64,000 bases of DNA from Gonocerus acuteangulatus (lineage: Eukaryota > Arthropoda > Insecta > Hemiptera > Coreidae): positions 121,857,118 through 121,921,117 of the forward strand of contig OX328123.1 in assembly GCA_946811695.1 (NCBI GenBank), given 5' to 3'. The notes beneath the pieces are model-generated. The model was not told the DNA's origin, made no database searches, and saw only the letters and a list, made by a program, of their open reading frames with translations. Positions within the stretch are counted from its first letter, which is position 1, and every line of letters begins with the position of its first letter. Position numbers and translations under genes: made by a program. Shown piece by piece: positions 23,404 through 34,240 of the stretch.

Positions 23404-23469
<66 letters not shown>
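23404..23469. repeat. (TA)n microsatellite
   Basis: About 66 bp of TA, one of the longest runs in the window. Confidence 0.95.
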
Positions 23470-23471
<2 letters not shown>

Positions 23472-24040
23472 AAGAGGCCAAAGGTGAAACTCTGGTACCT
23501 CTCTAAATATTCAATTACATTATGAAATTCAGAGATAATCTCAGTTCTGAGTATTACGTTGGATAGGTAGAGATTCTCGAAACTTTTTTAGTAACTATAT
23601 GTTTTTGTTATTATGAACATTTTGAACGTTACTGCGATTTCAAAAAGGCACTTGTGAACATTGAAAGTGCATTAGTCTTAAAAAAAAAAATTTAATTTTG
23701 ATTTCAAAAAGTATTGTAATGTTTAGAAATATTCTGTAGAGAAAGTCGGGGGTTCTCTACAAAAAAACAAGGGTTTTTTCCTAATAACATTTAGAACGGC
23801 AAATGTCTAAAAAAATAAAAACCAGATATAAACGTGAAGTTCGCTGCATTTGACTACATTTTTAGCCTACTTTTACCCCCTTGAGTGAACGAAAGGATAT
23901 TGCATCTACGTTCAATATACTCGGTATAATATATAGAGCTATTGAAAGAAACGAATTTTGCAAATTAACTGATTATGAAAGAACTATTTAATTGACAGGT
24001 AATATTAGTCACTAATCATATAAAACCCATATGTACTCAC

Positions 24041-24265
24041 ATGGTCCCCTTGGCGACTGTCATGTTGAGATTGGATAGAACATGGTTTGGGTTCTTGGAT
24101 GATCCATAGTGCTTGAAGGCATGCCTCACTGACACTGCCTGCTGCCTCCTCGTCCATGCAGAACTAGGTGGCTGTTCTGGAGCCTGGGTAGCTGTCGGCT
24201 TCTCGACGGTAACTAGATCAGGGCCTTCGTCGACAACCAGTGCGGGGTTCACAACCCCTCCCTCC
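24041..24265 (-). CDS. ABCH: ABCH transporter, N-terminal exon leading into the nucleotide-binding domain
   Basis: The exon encodes a variable, Pro- and Thr-rich N-terminal stretch (EGGVVNPALVVDEGPDLV, then EKPTATQAPEQPPSSAWTRR). It is followed by the conserved start of the ABCH nucleotide-binding domain (QQAVSVRHAFKHYGSSKNP, then HVLSNLNMTVAKGT), which includes the aromatic A-loop region. The acceptor is TTTTTCAG before G at 24265 and the donor is ACCAT|GTGAGT after 24041. The first base completes a codon from an upstream exon and the last two bases (AT) join the exon at 5350. The exon contains no in-frame Met before the domain, and the frame upstream of the acceptor offers only TTG. The start codon must therefore lie in an upstream exon, and the candidate at 48833-48888 has the required phase. 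Confidence 0.92.
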
Positions 24266-25027
24266 CTGAAAAACAATAACAAACAAAATAAACATAATGC
24301 ATAGATAAATTTAATAAGTTCAAATATACAAGTACAAAGCAGGGATTAATACAGTTTCGTACATTATAATACAGTTTCGTACATTCAGACATTCTGTAAA
24401 AATAACCTTATTGGGAATTATCGCATCATGACTTGATAGAGTAGATGTCGTGACCCCGGTAGACACAAACTACGGAGAAGTTATTTAGAAGTCTTCGGAA
24501 ATCACACAAAAATTAAGATGATGCTTGATGATCATCTTTTAAGATGATCATTGAGAGCTACAAAATAAACAGTTAAAATTATAGCCTAATATACCAGTTT
24601 TATATTTCTTCCCTATAGAAAGGGAGCTTATTCTGCATGTGCCATGATTTGCGTATAACATACATATTTGCATACATTACATTTTTGTTTTAGATATACA
24701 GATTTTATCTACAAAATATTTTTTATGGTTTTGATATACAATATCAGTAATTGAGAGGTATCGTATTGTTATTTGATTTCAATGTAAATTTAATATACCT
24801 AACTTAATGTATATCTAATATAATGTAAATCTAGTATCTAATGTAATTCCAAAATAAAAGAATTTATAGAATTACTTCTAACAATAACCTAATAATATAC
24901 CAGTTTTTAAAATTAGAATAAGTTTTATTTAAATGACACCAAACGGAACATGGATGAGAAATATTTGGCCTTTAATTTTATAATTGTTAGGTGACTATTA
25001 TAGAGCTTTAAGGTACATGGAAAAGTA
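24266..25027. other. Sequence upstream of the ABCH exon
   Basis: The pyrimidine-rich acceptor tract (24266-24280) belongs to the ABCH exon. The rest is AT-rich intron, with a short duplicate ATACAGTTTCGTACATT near 24350-24385. Confidence 0.5.
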
Positions 25028-25195
25028 CAATTGCGCATGCGGGAACTTTTGAGGGACATGTCTCTTTCACTCTCCCTTTGGGTCGGCATTTTTCGGAGTT
25101 GAATAAACTGAAAACAATACTCGAACCCACATCATTCAATCTGAAAATTTTACTTTTAATTTCATACGAGTATTCCTTTTATTTGTAGACTAATA
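25028..25195 (+). repeat. Dispersed repeat, copy related to 52146-52305
   Basis: Shares ATTGCGC.TGCG, TCTTTCACTCTC, TGAATAAACTG.AAACAATACT and the following segment with 52146-52305. Class unknown; the ordered shared blocks over about 160 bp indicate common descent. Confidence 0.65.
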
Positions 25196-25738
25196 ATAAG
25201 GCATATTCACAGGTTTAAAGAGAAGAATTTAAAAACATAAAAAAAAAAAAAAATTAAAACATTTTCTATTCACATACTAAGGTACAACTGATACCTCTTA
25301 ACGTAATGCAGAAAAGGATTGCATTAAAGTAAACAAACAAGTGAGAAGCCTTCAGTGATAAGGTTATAACAGAGGGAATTATTCCCGCGAAAATAGGCCA
25401 CGCTCTTTTTTCTCCAACTTCACTATCCATTTCAAGATTCTATTGCAGTGTTTAGAACGACGAATCCATCTTATTTTATCAGTCCAATTGTTTGTTACCG
25501 TTTTGAGTTCATTAGTTTATTATATTTTCATGAAGTGTGAGCCGGCTAGGTCGAATAATGAATCAAAATTAAACGAAGAAATATCCAGAAATGATTAAAC
25601 TCTTCCTGGTCTTGTGGCAACCTTGAGCGAGGACAGCGACATCAACGCCAGGAAGCCTGCGCTATTCAGCTGAGGCTCGGAAGATCGCCTTGAGTTCCGA
25701 GTGGGCAGCCAATCCAAGAATCAAATTCCAACTGAATG

Positions 25739-25885
25739 CCAAGGAGTGCCAAGCTAATTCTTTCATTATTATTTTAGGCAAACCATGTACATTTCATATT
25801 CATATAATTCTTTTTGCGATTTTTTGCGTTTTGAGGAGTATTTACTAATTTAAGATGGGTTTCAGGTTTCGTTCTTATCATTCCA
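25739..25885 (+). repeat. 147-bp dispersed duplicate, copy 2
   Basis: Second copy of 22242-22388, 3.5 kb away in the same orientation. Confidence 0.9.
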
Positions 25886-25959
25886 TATTTTCCATTCAAT
25901 TTGTGTATAAACCCTGAGATAACGTGAAGCAAAGACGATTTAAGAAGGAAGAATTTTAA

Positions 25960-26050
25960 TAAAAAGTCCGATTCGCAGGAACTGCGTCATCTTAGCGCGG
26001 TTCCGTTCTTATCCTTAGAGGCTTTCGTAAAGGAATAGAAACAGTTAGAC
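25960..26050 (+). repeat. Dispersed AAGTCCG repeat motif, clearest copy
   Basis: AAAAAGTCCGATTCGCAGGA, ACTGCGTCATCTTAGCGCGG and TTCCGTTCTTATCC in order. Diverged copies near 7017 (+), 7775-7812 (-), 15912 (+), 18440-18475 (-) and 37660-37692 (-). Looks like a conserved end of one repeat family. Confidence 0.55.
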
Positions 26051-26379
26051 AGACAGTAGTTTGTTTTGATCTTTCGTTACAAATTTAAACATTTGTAAAA
26101 ATTTTGATGTTTTGCCTTAAAAATGTAAATGTAAACATACCGTATTCTAAGCGTAAATTACTTAGAAATCACATAAGAATTTTTAGCTTTCAAATACAGG
26201 CTTTTACGATTTTAGAGGTTTTGAGGTATATAAGGAAATATTCGAATATCCCAAGAAACATATTTTCCATTTTCCTTGACAGCGGTTATGGACATAGCTT
26301 TGTAAATGGTTTCATTAGATTTTTTACATTTAATTACTTATAAAACGTGTATCCAAGTAACACAAAACATAAGGGTTAC

Positions 26380-27080
26380 GATTTTTTTTTCGCGCGAATT
26401 TCGCCCAAAATACCATGTAACAGTACGGATTCTGCTGGTTAACAAATTTGGCATTTCAAACCACAAAAAAAATACAAGTTTTTGAACCAAATCTCATCAA
26501 AATCGGTCCATTTCTGAGCCAGCTAGATTTCTAACGGACAGACAGAGTAGAAGGCAGGAAACACGCCTAAACATTTTGTTCTTCTCTAATGTACTTTGTT
26601 TTTCCAACATTACAATGATGATGTGTTGTTTTTATCCCTTTCATTAACTATTGACAAACCATAGACAATCAACCTTGAATTTAATAATGAATCGATCGTC
26701 TAAATAATGACGCTCAACGATAAATAAATTAATGATGTGCTGCAAATTGTTTATTTCGTTTTATTGTCATTTGGAACATGAGGGACAAATTCAGAACTAT
26801 TTGAAAAATAATTCAGCATACATAACTATGAAGACAAGAGCAATATCTTGCGAGTTAAAAATGTCTATTCAATTTCAGCTATAGTCTCAATGTTTATGTT
26901 TTTAAATTATAAAAAAAACGGAAGTAGAGTGATCTGAATCTTAGCAATAATAAGTCCGATTAGTCTAGGGGATTGGTTACTGCTTTTTATTTATTTATTT
27001 ACTGTTATATTTATAAATGTATTTATTTTTATTTTCTCGGGGACAGACTCTCTTTAAGATACAATCATTTGCTAATGTGA
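26380..27080. other. Repeat-like debris and AT-rich sequence
   Basis: 26480-26560 contains ATCTCATCAAAATCGGTCC and AACGGACAGACAGAG, phrases common in arthropod Helitron and LINE tails; no boundaries seen. Confidence 0.4.
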
Positions 27081-27135
27081 TCATGGGTAATGTGTTGTTG
27101 TTCGAAAGTCAAACATCAAATATAAATGAATGAAG

Positions 27136-27426
27136 TTTTTTTTTCGGCCATTAGCTCCGACATCCAGGGTGCAGCGAGTTTCATTATCAAATATGTTGTG
27201 CCTAAATTGTCCACACAATTTTTCAGACTCCATAAATTTAATATAATCCCATGTATTTTGGAAATATATTAATTTACGGCTCATCGACTTCTGGGCCATT
27301 AACGCTGACAACCCCGGTGCAGCGAGGAATTTTTTCAACGAGTCATGAGATGCGAAAATGGTGGGACTCGAACCCACTATCTCTCGCATGAGAATCTAAA
27401 GCGTCAGCCACTAGACCGCGGGGACA
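27136..27426 (-). mobile_element. tRNA-Glu-like SINE
   Basis: Minus strand begins CCCCGCGGTCTAGTGGCTGA (A box) and carries GTGGGTTCGAGTCCCACC (B box), resembling tRNA-Glu/Asp but without a closing acceptor stem. The body has two related blocks (CTCGCTGCACC...AATGGCC occurs twice) and ends in an A-run. Related heads at 32001 and 14862. Confidence 0.75.
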
Positions 27427-27616
27427 TCCACTAGGATTAATAAACTCTTAATGAACTTTGTTTAAAAAACTTAAAATGTAATAAACTCTTTTACTGCTAA
27501 ACAAATTTAAACCTCCAATGCATTGGAAAGCGAACATTTTGGCGTTGAAATGAGCCTAAAGCACAGAAAATTGTAAATATCCAATTCACACTTGCAATTA
27601 GTTCTAAATTAAGGCA

Positions 27617-27894
<278 letters not shown>

Positions 27895-28059
27895 GCCTGC
27901 CTGTTGTTTATGACTCAATAGGAAAATATTCAGCTGATGATGATGATCACTGGCCTAAGAAACTTATGCATAAATACGCTCAACGATCTTCTGTATGCAC
28001 CTCAATCATGCACACGTCCTCATGACGGACGTCATTACGCTGGACGCATTTATGTATTA

Positions 28060-28378
28060 CAACCTGTTCCCCGGCGTGCCATGCTACACCACTGTGGATT
28101 TGCAAAGAAACAAAGATACTGATAGACAATTTTGACTTGGCCAACGACACTCCCCGCATCAAGATCTACCTGTGTGCCAAGTTTGATCAAATTCGGTTAA
28201 AAGGTGTGAATTAATATAAGGAACAAACATAGAGACAGACAGCTGGTAGAAATTTTTCACCTAGCCTATGGCACTCCCCGTATCAAGACCTACTGAATGA
28301 CCTACGCTGAATTTGTATAAGAAACAAAGAGATAAACAGGCAGACAGGTGATTGTAGCATAAATAAGCTTTAGCGATG
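28060..28378 (-). mobile_element. Decayed Helitron remnant
   Basis: CGGCGTGCCATGCTACACC at the left is the 3'-hairpin region of the family at 41678-42102. GAACAAACATAGAGACAGACAG and CCTAGCCTATGGCACTCCCC also match that family. The CTAG end is eroded. Confidence 0.6.
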
Positions 28379-29374
28379 ACTAAACTGAAAAAAAAAAAAC
28401 GTTACAGAAAAGTGTCCGCTGGCGTTCCCGCACGCGCGGTGGCCATGTACGAAGAAGAAGACTGTGTTATACAGTACATTACATAGGTTTGTTGGAGGAG
28501 CTTAAGCATATTTATGTTACTGAATTTGAGTAGAAGGCTCTAAACGAAATTATATATATATATACAGATACAACAGACACTAGACCATGAGGAGACCGAC
28601 CCAACTTATTGTTATTTAAATTCTTAACAAGATATATCCGCAAAAATTAAGCGTACCCAATGTCGACATCCTCAACCGAAAGAGATGTGCCCTGGACTAT
28701 TGAGTTTGCATGCCTAAAGACTAAACTAGAGATGAAATCAATGGAACAGACTAAATGAACTTAAATTTCACTGAAAGGACACTAGCTACCCCAGCTATAT
28801 GGTGACTTCGCCCAGCACCAACAAGCACCAAAGGGATGAGCTTGGCAAACTTCTTGTATTGCTCATTGTGAAACTCAGTGGGCCTTCCTGGACAACGTTC
28901 TCTGAATGATTAATCAGATCGTTCTCCCTCATACAGTATACATATATTTCAAAAATTATTTACTTCAGGACATAAATGTAGTTTTAACTTTAATATAATA
29001 AAACCATAATATATCATATCTTTACCCCGGAGGTAAATGTCCATTATATTATTAAATTGACTTAAAAACATGTTCTTAATGAGGATTTTTCGATCCATAT
29101 AATGGTATAGGGCACTATGTTCTGTTCTTATAAATAACGAAGATAAGACAGTGAAAAATAAAATCATGTCCGTTTTCATTAGGTTTTGTTTGACTATGAT
29201 CAGTACTTCAAATTACCTATCAATGCCAATTACGAATAGGTGACTTGGTGCCTTTTACCTCCGGGGTACAGATATATTTCCTTTAACTTTAATATTTTTT
29301 GAAATATAAACCGATTTAAAAAAAAACAAAAAAACTCAGAAGCCAGAACTTGGCGATCGTAGACAAGCAAAACA
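28379..29374. other. Sequence with nothing recognised
   Basis: No coding signal. An inverted pair CCGGAGGTAAA / TTTACCTCCGGGG occurs near 29025 and 29258. Confidence 0.45.
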
Positions 29375-29480
29375 GGAGTTGTCGGGGTCGGGTTTGTAAT
29401 AATTGATTAATAAAACATTAATTACTGTTAAAATATATATTTATATTGTTGCCAATATTTCAGCTTGTGTTTAGCGCGGT
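29375..29480 (-). mobile_element. Diverged Penelope-like terminus remnant
   Basis: GTCGGGGTCGGGTTTG, TTAATAAAACATTAA, GTTAAAATATATATTTAT and TGCCAATATTTCAGCTTG follow the same order as the arm at 42518-42640. Confidence 0.5.
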
Positions 29481-29611
29481 TCCTACTTCCCTCCATAGGG
29501 ACGAAACCCCATATAAGGTTGGCCTCATGACAATCCGGAAGTGCCGACTATAATATTTTATGTTTCAAAACTCAAGGAATAAGGAAATCACGGTGGTTCA
29601 TATATATATAT

Positions 29612-29811
29612 NNNNNNNNNNNNNNNNNNNNNNNNNNNNNNNNNNNNNNNNNNNNNNNNNNNNNNNNNNNNNNNNNNNNNNNNNNNNNNNNNNNNNNNNN
29701 NNNNNNNNNNNNNNNNNNNNNNNNNNNNNNNNNNNNNNNNNNNNNNNNNNNNNNNNNNNNNNNNNNNNNNNNNNNNNNNNNNNNNNNNNNNNNNNNNNNN
29801 NNNNNNNNNNN
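29612..29811. other. Assembly gap, 200 N
   Basis: Exactly 200 N between a TA run and a tandem array; the size is probably a placeholder. Confidence 0.99.
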
Positions 29812-30385
29812 GGCATATAGACCATAAGGCAAAGCATGACCACCAGGCATATGCACTATAAGGCAAAGCATTTCCACCAGGCATATGCACCATAAGGCAA
29901 TGCACAATGCATTACCACCAGGCATATAGACCATAAGGCAAAGCATTTCCACCAGGCATATGCACCATAAGGCAATGCACAATGCATTACCACCAGGCAT
30001 ATAGACCATAAGGCAAAGCATTACCACCAGGCATATGCACTATGAGGAAATGCACAATGCATTACAATCAGGTATATAGACCATAAGGCAAAGCATTACC
30101 ACCAGGCATATAGACCATAAGAAAAAGCATTACCACCAGGCATATGCACTATAAGGAAATGCACAATGCATTACCATCAGATATATAGACCATAAGGCAA
30201 AGCATTACCACCAGGCATATGCACTATAAGGAAATGCACAATGCATTACCATCAGGCATATAGACCATAAGGTAAAGCATTACTACCAGGCATATGCACC
30301 ATAAGGAAATGCACAATGCATTACCATCAGGCATATAGACCATAAGGCAAAGCATAACCACCAGGCAATGCACCATAAGGAAATG
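29812..30385. repeat. Tandem array with alternating 34- and 41-bp subunits
   Basis: Subunit A (GGCATATAGACCATAAGGCA then AAGCATTACCACCA) alternates imperfectly with subunit B (GGCATATGCACTATAAGGAA then ATGCACAATGCATTACCATCA), giving a 75-bp period and about seven periods. It abuts the assembly gap, so the true length is unknown. Open frames read through it are artefacts. Confidence 0.93.
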
Positions 30386-30477
30386 CTTACCCATACGGCA
30401 TATATACTATAATTACAATAAGCCATAAGGCAGTGACTGTGTGATGAGTCGAATTACTATAAATACCGAAAACAATG

Positions 30478-30760
30478 AGAGACATATCGTCCCTACCGTG
30501 TCAAACTATCGAATATGAAGGACCTCGTTTTTCAGATTCAATAATTTACTCTCGGATTGTGGACGATACGGCTTGTCGCAAATTGTCGAAACTCTAATCC
30601 CTTTAGAATATCCTTTAATGCCTTAAATAAAGTATCGAATAAGACCATTTTTAAATGTATTACTCCATCAATGGATAGAATATGTTCGTCCTCTAGTTTG
30701 CTCCGACTTGAATATCCGATTGTTTGACATTTTAAGGACGATACGGCACTGACCAAACTA
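30478..30760. repeat. Dispersed repeat, related to 56862-56965
   Basis: ATATCGTCCCTACCGTGTCAA...CTATCGAATATG and, inverted, GAACATATTCTATCCAT.GA both recur at 56862-56965. GGACGATACGGC occurs twice inside. Family unknown. Confidence 0.5.
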
Positions 30761-31690
30761 ATTGATAAACCTCAAACACTTATTATGTTCCGGCATAAGT
30801 TTTAAAATCCATAATAGTCTGGCTTCTCAAACTATTGTAAATAGAAAATACCAAATTTGTTGGTTCTATTGGATTCTGCTGCCGATGCTCGAGTAACGAT
30901 TTTAGTCGCGCGAGTTCCGGCCAAAAACCGTATTACGTTGGCGGATTATGCTGATTGATGAACTTGACCTTTCACATCAGAATTCTTGTTCGAAACTATC
31001 ATTATTTTAGAGATCTATGGGTTATAAAACGTGAGATTGCCTAGTCGGCACCTTCGGAGTACGTCCTGAGGTCAACCTCGAATTTGTTTAAAAAAAAAGT
31101 GTACGTATTTTACACTTTTATTGGCTATTTTACTGTATATTTTCGACTTTACAGTTTAGAGATGGTTGTTAGGCACTAGAATCTTTGCTTTTACATGAAT
31201 TCAAATAATCCCATTATTAGAAAATCAATACCTGGTTACATGGCGTGTCAAAACTGCTTGGGACTATATAAAATTACTTCGATTTGATGGAGACTTCATT
31301 TGCAGACTTTAGGCACCATTCACAACCTTGGATGCTCTAATGCGAGGTTGTAATTGGTACCAATAAGCAACAGCTGCCTTAAACCGTCCTTAAGAATAAT
31401 TGATTGAGGCGTTTGAGAACGAGGATTAGAAACTATTAGTGTCAAATGACGTCATTGCTGAGGAATGGCCGAGGAACGAATTGGAAATATAATGACATAT
31501 GAATTTCCAGTGCTAATAGGCAGATAAACACTCGCATATTAGTCTCTCATTTTCTTCAAAGCTTAACAATCGGGATTTTGAAGGTGAGTTGGCGAAGGTT
31601 AACAGTAATAGAGATGAAAGCTTATTTTATCCAAGGATGGGTCTGAGTGATGTATTAGAATTGCAAGCGAGGAAGGAGGGAGTGTGTATG
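30761..31690. other. Sequence with nothing recognised
   Basis: Less AT-rich than the flanks but without coding similarity. Confidence 0.45.
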
Positions 31691-31693
31691 TTT

Positions 31694-31700
31694 GCGTGTA

Positions 31701-31784
<84 letters not shown>
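31694..31784. repeat. (TG)n then (GA)n microsatellite
   Basis: About 25 bp of TG followed by about 60 bp of GA with one interruption. Confidence 0.95.
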
Positions 31785-31785
<1 letters not shown>

Positions 31786-32000
31786 CTTCTCCCTCTGAGA
31801 TTATATTTGTCTGTTCGCTCTCACGCAGGCTACAAAATGATCCTATTTTTTTGAAATTTGGTACAGAAACCTTTAGTATAATCAATGCTCAAGTTAGGTT
31901 ATCATCAGAATCCGCCCTCCTGAACATGGTGTTTGGAGCGAACTTCGCGTGAAAGAAATTGGAACACTAACGATTTTGACTCAATATTCTTGCGGGATCT

Positions 32001-32166
32001 TCCCGTAGACTAGTGCCTAACGCCCTGGATTCTCATGCGGGAGATGGGGGATCGAATCCTGCCAGCAGCAAGGATTTTTCTAGTTCAAGACCCGTTGAGA
32101 AAATTCCCTGTTTGAGAAAACTCCATGGTTGTTGGCGGTAGAAGCGGTGCGCCATTTAAAAAAAAA
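32001..32166 (+). mobile_element. tRNA-derived SINE
   Basis: TCCCGTAGACTAGTGCCTAA (A-box region) and GGGGGATCGAATCCTGCC (B box) form a tRNA-like head. A short body with GAAAATTCCCTG ends GCGCCATTTAAAAAAAAA. Confidence 0.7.
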
Positions 32167-33027
32167 TACAGGTTCTCTTCTTAGAGGTTCTCTAGCGTAG
32201 GGAAATGAAATAGTCCGTCGGCCCGTGCACATTTTATGCAACGATTTTTAAGATTCTTCATTTTTTCACTATTGATTGTACAAGTCTTAACTAGAACAGT
32301 GCCGCTTGTCAGCTGGCTAGGTAGCGGTGGGTTTGGCTGCGGGGGCGTTGCGAACATAGGAAAAATATGGAAATGTGAAACGATTTTAAGATTCATGAAA
32401 TTTCTTGGAGAGACACCTTATATTATACAATAATCATTGGCACTTGTCAGCTGGCCGGCCAGCGGTGGACTACTTGTCAGCTGGGGGTTTAAACTTGGCA
32501 AAAACACGAAATTCTGAAACGATTTTAAGATTGCTGAAATTTTGGTGGTTACTAGTATTTGTAGTGAGATTAACGAAAGACATTGTCAGCTGCTCATATC
32601 TTGGTGGAAAACTTGTCAGCTGGGGGGGTATAAGCGCTGAGCACATGGCGCGCGCTCCGCTTTATACCGCCAGCTGACAACTTTTCCACCCACATATAAG
32701 CAGCTGACAATTTGTTTCGTCAATCTTATTACGAATACTACCTACTAACAAAATTTCAGGAATCTTAATATAGTTTTTGACTATTTAATAGCGAAAACAT
32801 GCTTATATTGATTACAACTTCTGAATATATTGATTGTAAATGAATATTTTTATTATCAACGTTAAAATATATTATGTATTTGCATTAAGGTAAGATGAAA
32901 AAATATGTCAATTATTTGTATAAAATACTGTATTGGTAATAAAAAAGTATTATACAATTAATCATAATAATAATAATAGTATACTAAAGACACTTAATAA
33001 TATAATAATAAAAAGAAAGTCAATCGT

Positions 33028-33260
33028 TTTCTGATTCTGACTCTGCACCGTCAGAATCATCAACCCCCCCCCCGCAGTACTTGTGCGGTCATCCTCTCCT
33101 TGGTGTCTTTGAGCTGAAAATACTAATTATTGTTATTGATGAAATGATTAAACGTTAATAAAGCATAGAAAATAAATAGTTTTAATATCTTCAGTGAATT
33201 GCTGATCTCGAATAATCATATCAACTACTCGACGGAATTGTTCGCCGTCAAAACCATTTA
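33028..33260 (-). pseudogene. C-terminal coding remnant inside the long-TIR element
   Basis: The minus strand reads GFDGEQFRRVVDMIIRDQQF and then, after an apparent intron (TATTTTCAG acceptor near 33115), an acidic tail DDSDGAESESEND and stop (TGA). A diverged second copy of both pieces lies at 34360-34570. The order and acidic tail suggest the C-terminus of the element's own protein. I do not recognise the family. Confidence 0.4.
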
Positions 33261-33524
33261 CAGGTTTATATATTATCTTCAATATCCCATCCGTAATCCA
33301 GAGGAGTTAAACTTGAAGGTTCTTGTTTGTTTATTTTAGATTTTAAACATCGTCGTATAGGTATTTTTTTTTTCAATCTACTTTACAGTAGATTTATACC
33401 TACTCGATATTAGAGGTATAGCCATCGGGGATCAACCATACCGGCTGCTAGGATTGCTAAAAGAAGCTCTAGACCTCTTAAGGATTGGTTAACTGTAGTG
33501 TGTATAGAGTGTCTGACACAGCAA

Positions 33525-34240
33525 ACATACAGACAAACAGACAACAATTCTATAAATCATTGTTTTGGGTACAATTGCATTGATAAAGGCCCCCAATAGT
33601 ATTTTTACTCATATATCTTGCATGTACAAACAGCGATCCGTTAGAATTTTATTATATGTGAAGATAGATTACGGCTAGTAGTGCTAAGTTGGTAAATCTG
33701 GTCCAGAATAAACCCCCCTCCTAATAAACCGATTTACTTTATTTTTACAACATATTTTTCTATTAATATTTCCACAAACGAATATCGAGTTTCGTCCGAG
33801 CGACTTTGGGTCCGGAGTAAACCCCTCCTCCAGATGAACCAATTTTTCTGGTTAAGGAACTCGTTAAATCATTTGCTAAGGGAATACTATATACAAAGTT
33901 TCGTTAAAAAAAATCCTCTGGTGTGTATCGAATTAACGATAGTTCATGAAATGTTGGACGTGATTCTTTACATTGGCATAACTTTTTTATTTATGTACCG
34001 ATTCGCATGAAACAAACACTAAATATTAAGTGAAACGTACCACAATATATTAGTGAATACTGCAACTAAATCGGATAATCCGTTTCTGAGATTAGCGCGC
34101 ACAGATAAACAGACAAGCAGGCAAAAATTTTAAAAATCATTGTTTTGGGTACTATTGCATTGATAAAGGTCCCCAATAGTATTTTTCACCATCTTCCAGA
34201 AAGACAGCGATCCGTTAGAATTGTATTATTTGTATAGATT
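33525..34240 (+). mobile_element. Nested dispersed repeat inside the long-TIR element
   Basis: Two related tails (CAGACAACAATTC...ATCATTGTTTTGGGTAC.ATTGCATTGATAAAGG, about 33535-33655 and 34100-34235) lie 580 bp apart in the same orientation. Between them are phrases typical of insect non-LTR or Helitron untranslated regions. Two successive, overlapping insertions or a partial tandem copy would explain it. Confidence 0.5.

Larger units (their letters stand above)
5351..24040 (-). other. ABCH: ABCH intron of about 18.7 kb
   Basis: The span between the donor after 24041 (GTGAGT) and the acceptor before 5350 (TTTTTTCAG). The two exons join through an ATA (Ile) codon and give uninterrupted conserved protein, so it must be removed as one intron or in steps. 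It is filled with the SINEs, Helitron, foldback element and microsatellites listed separately. I saw no pyrimidine-tract CAG|GTAAGT ratchet site within it on the minus strand by eye. Confidence 0.85.

Noticed and set aside
24266..24282. Extension of the ABCH exon to a start at 24282
   Set aside because: The codon there is TTG, and the stretch is the pyrimidine-rich acceptor tract (TTTTTCAG) of the exon; phases require an upstream exon.
29560..30027. Open frames crossing the N gap
   Set aside because: Most of the frame is unknown bases and the rest is the tandem array.
31655..31952. Open frames over the TG/GA microsatellite
   Set aside because: Low-complexity read-through (SLSLSL, RERERE) with no supporting structure.
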